Source: Trebouxia sp. TZW2008
Lineage: Eukaryota; Chlorophyta; Trebouxiophyceae; Trebouxiales; Trebouxiaceae
Direction: 5' to 3'
NCBI GenBank assembly: GCA_002118135.1
Contig: BDIU01000121.1
Location: 159,446 to 223,445 of the forward strand
Length of the DNA stretch: 64,000 bases
The translations under genes were made by a program, and so were the position numbers. The notes beneath the pieces were generated by a model. It saw only the letters and a list, made by a program, of their open reading frames with translations, was not told where the DNA came from and did not search any database. Positions 58,591-64,000 of the stretch are shown in pieces (positions within the stretch are counted from its first letter, which is position 1; each line of letters begins with the position of its first letter).

Positions 58591-61500
58591 CTGTCCGTCC
58601 GTCTGTCCGTCCAATCATCTGTCTGTCTGTGTCAATTTGTGACTGCCTGCCTGCCTACGTGTCTGTCTGTCTGCGTGTGCCTGCCTGCCTGCCTGTCCAT
58701 CCGTCTGTCTACCTACCCTTTTCAGGCGTTCTGGCAGTACTTTACGAGACTGCCTGTTCAAGCCTTCCTCGGTGCAATCAATGCAGGCTGCTGCAGCACT
58801 CCGATCATCCTTCTGGCTTGCTTCCAGAACATATTTCTCCTCTCTGCGAGCAACATGTTCAGCCTTGGGACATACGACTCTAATGCTGGGCATGTGCTGC
58901 AGGTGCGTGTGGATGCTGTGGTTGCACTGCGCAACTTCATTGATGGCTATGATGAAGAGGGTTTGCAGCAAGTGAAGCCCTTGATCCCGCAGCTGCTGGA
59001 CGTCTTCTTCCAGCTCATGCAAGAGGTCAGTGTTACAGCTCTCAATCGTGAATACCGTTCTGAGCATGACGTTGGCACATCTGTTTTGTCTCCAGCTTTC
59101 ACGAGTCAAACTGCACGCTGATGCTACATGCATCCTGCTTGCGAACAAGTTGGGACAAGTCAAATCTTGGCGCAGTGTCCAAGTCTTGTCATCCACGGCA
59201 AAAGTGTGTTGGATGCCATTCAGCACTCAGGCAGCTGCTATTTAGCCCTAGACTTTTTTTGTGTGGCTGGGCATGCTGCCTTCAGGACAAGTGCTAGCCA
59301 CTGAGAAGTATCCTGGTTTGCTTACTAAGCATTCACTGTGCAGGTTGACAACGAGGATCTGATCTTCACCCTGGAAACAGTGGTCGAGCGCTTTGGTGAG
59401 GAAATGGCGCCCTATGCTGTTGGCCTCACACAGCATCTGGCTGCTGCCTTCTGGCGCATGCAGGTCAGCACCATCATCAGCACCTCATCTGACTGCATGT
59501 ACATCACTTTGCTGTTATTGATGATATTTGTGATAGACATGCTTGTGCCTGGCTGCAGCCTTTTGTCTACATGCAAGTGGGCATCACTACAAGTACTGGA
59601 CGTTTGCCCATGAAGTCTTGGCCCCCTGTGCTGTGCTTCGTCTGATTCCCTGTGTCATGCAAGATGCTGCCCTTTGCTGTTGGCTTCACTCCTGGACACC
59701 TAATAAGTGCCCTGCATGAACAATTCAGCGTCACGGCGACCTTTCAACTGCGGCTCTTAGACACGACCAAAGTCTCAACTATGTCTTGCCATGCAGGGTT
59801 CAGATGAAGCAGAGGATGCAGAGGACATTGGCGCACTTGCCGCTTTTGGGTGCTTGCGGGCTCTCAGCACAGTCTTGGACAGTGTCAGCCGGCTGCCGCA
59901 GCTGTTTCCCCAGCTGGAAGACATCCTATTCCCGATCATGCAGGCCATGTGCAGTGAGGATGGCCAGGACGTGTTTGAGGAAATCCTTGAGATCATATCA
60001 TACTTTACATACTTTCCTCCAGAGGTGATGGGCTCAAGCACTAGTGCATTTGTTCTGCCTACTATCCTGTATTTGGGTAATTGCACAAATACAGGTGCAG
60101 CTGCTCAAATTTGTGTGCTATTGAAGCTCTGGCACGCAGCATTTGCATGCTGCTACGATGCAGCATTGCAATATATACTGCAGATCTCCCCTTGCAAGTA
60201 GAGCTTATGGCCCCTGCTGCACAGCGCCTACAATGAGTGAGCAGCAGAGTATGGGCCAACAGCCTTGACCTGGTTGCTGCCAAGCCATGCTGTTGCAGTA
60301 CTGAATACTGGCATGTGCTGCAGATCTCCCCTCGCATGTGGAGCTTATGGCCCCTGTTGCACAGCGCCTACAATGACTGGGCAGCAGAGTATTTGGACAA
60401 CATCCTTGTGCCACTGGACAACTTCATTTCCAAGGGCACTGAGGTCTTCCTGGCCTGCAAGAATCCTGACTATCTTGCTGAGGTGTGAGCGGCTTCTATG
60501 CACGACTTACGTTATCAGAGCACAGTCAGACCTTGCAAAATCAGGGAACATATTGGTTGTCTGTGGCAAAGGTAGTTGTGAAGCTCACATGCGTCATAGG
60601 AGCATCTCACCATTAGGCTGTGATGCTTTGCCCTGTCAAGCCTGTGGTGTCAACAAGGATGGCCTAGTCAGATGTCAGACATCAGTCAGGCTGCTCTTTG
60701 ACAACTACTTCAGCAGCCTGTTGCATCTTGATCTTATTTTACATCTGCTGTGCATTACCTGTTACTGGCCTGAAGACTCCCTATCGCAAATACTTGAGCC
60801 CAAGCACATTCAGGATTTCAGCTACCTGAAAACTTTACCAACCTGAGTACAGCACTTCCCGTGATGTCAAAGCGTGATCTATCCCTGATTGACTGCACCT
60901 TCTTTACAGCGTCAGAAATGGCATGCCCGCATGCAATGCATTATGCCAGCATAAGGTCCTATGCACAGTGACGCATGCAATGGACTCCATGCATTAGTAT
61001 CAGACAATGATCGATCTGCAGGCCAGCCAGATGGCAAGCAAAGCGCTGCAGTCTGAAGACCTGGGAGAGGATGAAATGCAGCCTGCTCCCAAGCTACTGG
61101 AAGTCATCTTGCAGAACTGCAGAGGTCAAGTTGATCAATGCTTGCCGCTATATATCCAGGCAAGACCATCTGAGCTTAGCCACTTCCGTTCTGGCTGGTT
61201 GAGCTATCTGCATGGACACTGTGCATGCACTGGAAGGAGTCTTGTTAGTTTTTGAAGATTGTTTGAGCTCCAAAGATGGAGATCAAACAATCTTCCAGCT
61301 CCCAGAGTTGCAGGCTTGCATACCTTTTCTGCCCAAAAACCAGCAGCAGCATGGTAGTAGACATTGTCTGATTGCACAAAGACACAATGCCTGGACTGTG
61401 CCGAAGCCTCAAACCCTCTCAGAAAGCAGGTGGTGTCTATATGTTCACGTCGTGTATCTCTCGAGATCAGCCCATTACCATGACTAGCACCCCAATCAGC

Positions 61501-63476
61501 CCATTGCCCATCAGCTGACACAGCTACCAACAGTAAGTCTCCTTGCAACAGTGCGGCAACCTAGCTTAAGTTGACAATGCGCTTTGTTTTGCACGCCCAT
61601 GCATGCAAGCACCCTTCACGATGCCTTGGCCTTCACAATTTCACAATGCTCAATTTTGAATGCCACCATTGTAACCTGATGTGCTGCAGTGGGTATGGCA
61701 AAAGCTTCCTCACGTAAAGGAGCGGCGCTCCAAGGATCTCCTGCTCAATGTGATGGCCACTGCACTTTACTACAATGCGTCCTTGACAGTGGCTTTCTTG
61801 CAGCAGCAGCAACAGCTGCTCCCCTTCCTAACAACCTGGGCAAAGGTACAATGCTACAACAACAGTCTCTGCACAAGTCTGCCTTTGGCATCATAAATGA
61901 ATGCTTTGTAGCCTCGCTGTCAAGTGATACTGTTATTGAATGTTGTTGTGTGATGTATGCTACAAACAGGCTGCTGGCGCAAACGCACTTTGTCTGCTCA
62001 TGCCAAACAGTGCTGGTTGCAGTGGTGCTTCAAGCAGCACAACAATCAGCCGATGGCGCCTCAACTTGTCATTTGCCACCCAATGAACATGCCATGTTGC
62101 AGATGATATTTGCAAGCAAACCAGGCGGCAGCCCACGACATTTTGGACGCATGTATGACAAAAAGGTGAACCTGCTGGGTCTCATCTCTCTGATGGCCCT
62201 TCCTGAGCAAGCTACCCCTCCACAATTGCAAAGCGCTTGGCCACAAATGATGGCTGGCACAATGCGCCTTTTGACGACTCTCAAGGAGCAACAGGTCTGA
62301 GATTACTTTTGCGTATTGTCTTGCAACCTGATTTTGCACCATGCAAAGTCCATGCATGACTCATTGTGCTGGTCTTCAAATTTCATGCCCTTCACAAATA
62401 GTTACGCATCTCCTCATCCCACAATCTTGTGGTAGCAAGCAACCCAAGTTGACTTGCATGCAAGCGACTCCCAAAGCTGGTGCTACCAAACATAAGAGCA
62501 CACATGCATTGTGCTTGTAAAGTTTCAGGTTTGAGGCAATTAAGTCTATATGTCACCTAGTAAGCTCAAGAGACTTTGCGCAGGATGCCAATGCGCACTT
62601 GCAAGAAAGTGGGAGTGATGCCGAAAGTGAAGGGACAGATCTAGCAGCAGATGATGAAGCCGATCTAGATGATGAGGAAGATGAAGAGCAGGATGATGAG
62701 TACATGCAAAGACTAGCCAATGAAGCCAGAAAACACAAGGCATGGCATTGTTCCTAGAATTTGGTGACTTGTCGTAAACTTTACGCTCCACTGCAAATTG
62801 CTCAATGCTCATCAAGGCAGCATCAGAAGTCGGGCACCTCTTGGCCTTTCTTCTTCATCTTTGCATCAACTTTTGTCTAGTCATGTCTACACTGTGTGCT
62901 TTAAGTAGGGAGCTAGCTGCTGACATCAAGATTTGCATCATATGCAAAGGTTTGTATGGCCCTAAACTTTCTGAATTCAAAGCTCAAAGCCGATTGGTGC
63001 TTTCAGGGCGAGCGACATGTTGAGGAGGAGTCGTCCGAAGATGAATGGAGCGATGAGGAGGACGCAGACACGCCGATAGATGACATAGATCCTTTCGTCA
63101 GTTTTGCCAATACAATCAAGCAATTGCAAGCAACAAGTTCCTCAAGATGTCAGGTGAGGATCATGCCTTTTTGCCATATCTCATATGAGTGCACTTGCTT
63201 AATTAAGAAATGCGTGCATCCAGGTTATCCTTATACGACATGTCTTTGGAATGCTAAGTCTTCAAAAACGATGTCCTCCTTGCAACAACATGTTGATGCT
63301 ATTGGGGCTGCATATCATATGTAGCCATATTGCTGCTAATGCTTACACCTCTTAGTGTACACAAATCCCACAAAGACATGGCACTGCAGGCCTTGACACA
63401 AGGCATGGATTCAGTCGCTCAAACAGCATTGCAAGGTATGTTGCAATATGCTGACAAGAGCAAGGAATCAAAGTAG
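52970..63476 (+). CDS. Importin-7/8 (SAD2-like) nuclear transport receptor, about 21 exons
   Basis: Importin-beta family karyopherin: binds cargo and RanGTP and crosses the nuclear pore. Start [18 protein letters not shown]; then [16 protein letters not shown] (53282-53332, importin N-terminal region), [13 protein letters not shown] (53660-53698), [37 protein letters not shown] (55170-55229), [20 protein letters not shown] (56160-56219), [29 protein letters not shown] (58087-58140), [19 protein letters not shown] (58229/58901), [16 protein letters not shown] (59371-59418), [14 protein letters not shown] (about 59982-60024), [30 protein letters not shown], acidic [18 protein letters not shown] (62650s), [20 protein letters not shown], and a last exon to the TAG at 63474. 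Motif order equals human IPO7/8 and plant SAD2. Size is inflated by introns full of exon relics and one MITE. Confidence 0.92.
54850..55104 (+). repeat. Two relic copies of importin exon ~54648-54819
   Basis: TACATGGCCATTCCAGATCT to GTGCC(C/T)AAG|GTG(T/C)GT is repeated at 54855-54949 (frameshifted) and the last ~50 nt again at 55055-55104. Each ends with a plausible GT donor. Confidence 0.9.
55417..55545 (+). repeat. Relic copy of importin exon 55113-55335
   Basis: Repeats GGGGACCCCAAAGC(C/T)AGC through CTCACAG|GTAAGC. A TTAGTAGG insertion replaces CAGCCAACA and creates a stop. Confidence 0.9.
55690..55950 (+). repeat. Two relic copies of importin exon 56033-56228
   Basis: Both upstream copies (about 55690-55835 and 55864-55948) carry GGCTC(G/T)TGCTC-GGGTACTCAATCT. 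The first also keeps the CTGTCAGCCACTCGAAGCAG and GTGCATCCTGCCTGTCATGT parts. Stops are present. Confidence 0.85.
56806..56979. mobile_element. MITE family A, copy 4 (174 bp), TA-flanked
   Basis: TA-CAGTAAACCCTGGTTG at 56804 and AAAAAGAGTTTACTG-TA ending 56979/56981. Interior GTCCTTACA(T/C)TGAGTGTCCTTACA and CTGCAGTCAGAATGCAGTGA are near-identical to copy 1. In an importin intron. Confidence 0.85.
56941..57108 (+). repeat. 54-bp tandem triplication of the MITE 3' end
   Basis: The word CTGAGTGTCCTTACAAAAAG recurs at 56951, 57005 and 57059, exactly 54 bp apart; the unit runs from GTCCTTACA to CTACTCAGCCTGTT and includes the MITE terminus plus ~17 bp of flank. The resulting open frame (18-residue repeat) is an artefact of a period divisible by three. 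Confidence 0.95.
57150..57355 (+). repeat. Direct duplication in the importin intron
   Basis: CTATCCAGGCTTGCATCC to CACTGCTGGCCAAAGTG(C/T)A AGTGTCAAG occurs at 57158-57208 and 57299-57350, with the shared lead CTCAGCCTGTTGCA(A/G)AGGTT. Origin (exon or intron) not determined. Confidence 0.75.
57850..57985 (+). repeat. Upstream relic of importin exon 58022-58229
   Basis: CACCAGTTGGAGGGACTGTA to GACAGTCCTTATTG and GCCTGTTGGGTGGCAGGGCA repeats the exon's start ([10 protein letters not shown] ... ACWVAGQY) with frame-breaking changes. Confidence 0.9.
58300..58415 (+). repeat. Downstream relic of importin exon 58022-58229
   Basis: Repeats the exon's second half (ATTGACTTTGC(C/T)GAGGGTGC, CTCTTCAACAAAGT, TTGCCGGTGAG donor) with a TAA created in GGGCTAAGCC. 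Together with the upstream relic the exon is flanked on both sides. Confidence 0.9.
58505..58722 (+). repeat. CTGG/CTGT/CTGC tetranucleotide microsatellite
   Basis: Runs of GGCT, then GTCT/GTCC, then GCCT units in an importin intron. Both strands give long Cys/Leu or Asp/Arg/Gln ORFs that are artefacts. Confidence 0.95.
60178..60262 (+). repeat. Relic of importin exon 60324-60483
   Basis: CTGCAGATCTCCCCTTGCAA then GAGCTTATGGCCCCTGCTGC and ACAGCGCCTACAATGA repeats the exon start ([18 protein letters not shown]) with its acceptor, and then a second partial lead-in. Confidence 0.9.
61160..61689 (+). other. GC-AG intron in the importin gene
   Basis: The exon ends DQCLPLYIQ at 61159 and is followed by GCAAGA. 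The next exon begins [10 protein letters not shown] at 61690 after GCTGCAG. Phase 0 both sides; the nearby GT after CAGAG (61124) would be out of phase. Confidence 0.7.
62740..63006 (+). other. Probable GC-AG intron in the importin gene
   Basis: ANEARKHK ends at 62739, followed by GCATGG; the next exon [14 protein letters not shown] starts at 63007 after TTTCAG. Phase 0 at both ends; a stop follows soon after 62739 and no in-phase GT was found. Confidence 0.5.
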
Positions 63477-64000
63477 TCAATTTGGCGTTGTCATATCATG
63501 GCGGACACATGTCCACAGTCCCATAGTTGTGACTCAGTGGTCACTCTTGAGTGATCAGGCATGAGAGCACATGCAATGATTCTTTGTTCAAGAATCTTGA
63601 GCTTGACTAGTGTGGTGGCGTACAATACATTTAGAAGCTGCTTTACCCCATAAAGATATAGTGTTACTTGTCTCCTATTGCACAGAGCAATTGACGCGCC
63701 ATGTGAGAAGTTAATGGACTAGTATGGTTGATGTTTTGTGCAAAACTTGCCCAACAATTGCTCATGTTCAAGGGTATGTACGTCACGTATATTGCTTTTG
63801 AATTCAAATAGCATGGTGTACAAGCTAAGTAGCCAAGTACTTTTTGCTACTTATCTACAACAAGGATGACAACCACCTTGTATGAGCCACGCCAACACAC
63901 TCAGGGTCAAAAACGGGAGAGACCCCACCCTGCCAAAGTAAGGCGAAACAACTTGAAAACGCAGGCTAGTCACATGAAAGTCGATGCAAGATCATAGCCA
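63477..64000. other. Downstream of the importin gene
   Basis: No supported gene. A/T-richer than the genes; presumed 3' UTR and intergenic sequence to the window edge. Confidence 0.5.

Noticed and set aside
58384..58642. Repetitive D-G-R/T-D-R-Q and Cys/Leu ORFs on both strands
   Set aside because: Artefacts of the CTGT/CTGC tetranucleotide microsatellite.

Overview
This is an intron-rich nuclear window from a eukaryote, most likely a chlorophyte green alga (possibly Trebouxiophyceae; class uncertain). The evidence is dense small exons with GT-AG and some GC-AG introns, plant/algal-type gene content (a MOV10/SDE3-like helicase, an ACD11-type lipid transfer protein, a GEN1-like nuclease with a chromodomain-like segment), many CAG/CTG tracts and moderate GC content. 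No bacterial operons, rRNA, tRNA or CRISPR arrays were seen.

Layout: (1) ~131-21697 (+) a very long MOV10/SDE3-family RNA helicase gene; (2) 22314-23418 (+) a glycolipid-transfer-protein (GLTP) gene; (3) 24252-25777 (+) a small predicted secreted protein of unknown family; (4) 26868-31113 (-) eukaryotic phosphatidate cytidylyltransferase (CDP-DAG synthase); (5) 31525-32878 (+) a family-16-like methyltransferase, head-to-head with gene 4; (6) 33809-38178 (+) an unrecognised signal peptide/TM/proline-rich protein; (7) 38482-39857 (-) a second GLTP-fold gene of the ceramide-1-phosphate (ACD11/CPTP) type; (8) 40568-51133 (+) a GEN1-like XPG-family nuclease; (9) 52196-52703 (-) mitochondrial-type chaperonin 10; (10) 52970-63476 (+) an importin-7/8 (SAD2)-like karyopherin, head-to-head with gene 9. 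Three genes handle membrane lipids (two GLTP-fold proteins and CDP-DAG synthase), but nothing shows they form a functional cluster.

The most striking property is not a gene. In the long + strand genes, exon after exon is accompanied in the adjacent intron by one to five partial copies of itself. These usually include the splice boundary. They are direct in most cases and inverted in at least three. Several copies differ from the true exon mainly at synonymous positions, yet lack an acceptor, a donor or an open frame. Some have grown into arrays with periods of about 54, 60, 125, 146 and 175 bp, and a CTG-rich intron appears to be built on a repeated 5' splice-site unit. The intron expansion in this window therefore looks driven largely by local duplication of exon edges.

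Mobile DNA: four copies of a TA-flanked MITE-like family with CAGTAAACTC-type inverted ends (Tc1/mariner/pogo-like ends), all in introns; a second interspersed repeat family with three same-orientation copies; and a relic of a reverse transcriptase on the minus strand inside the helicase gene. Exon coordinates were deduced by eye from splice signals, reading phase and family motifs; they are approximate unless phase agreement is stated.
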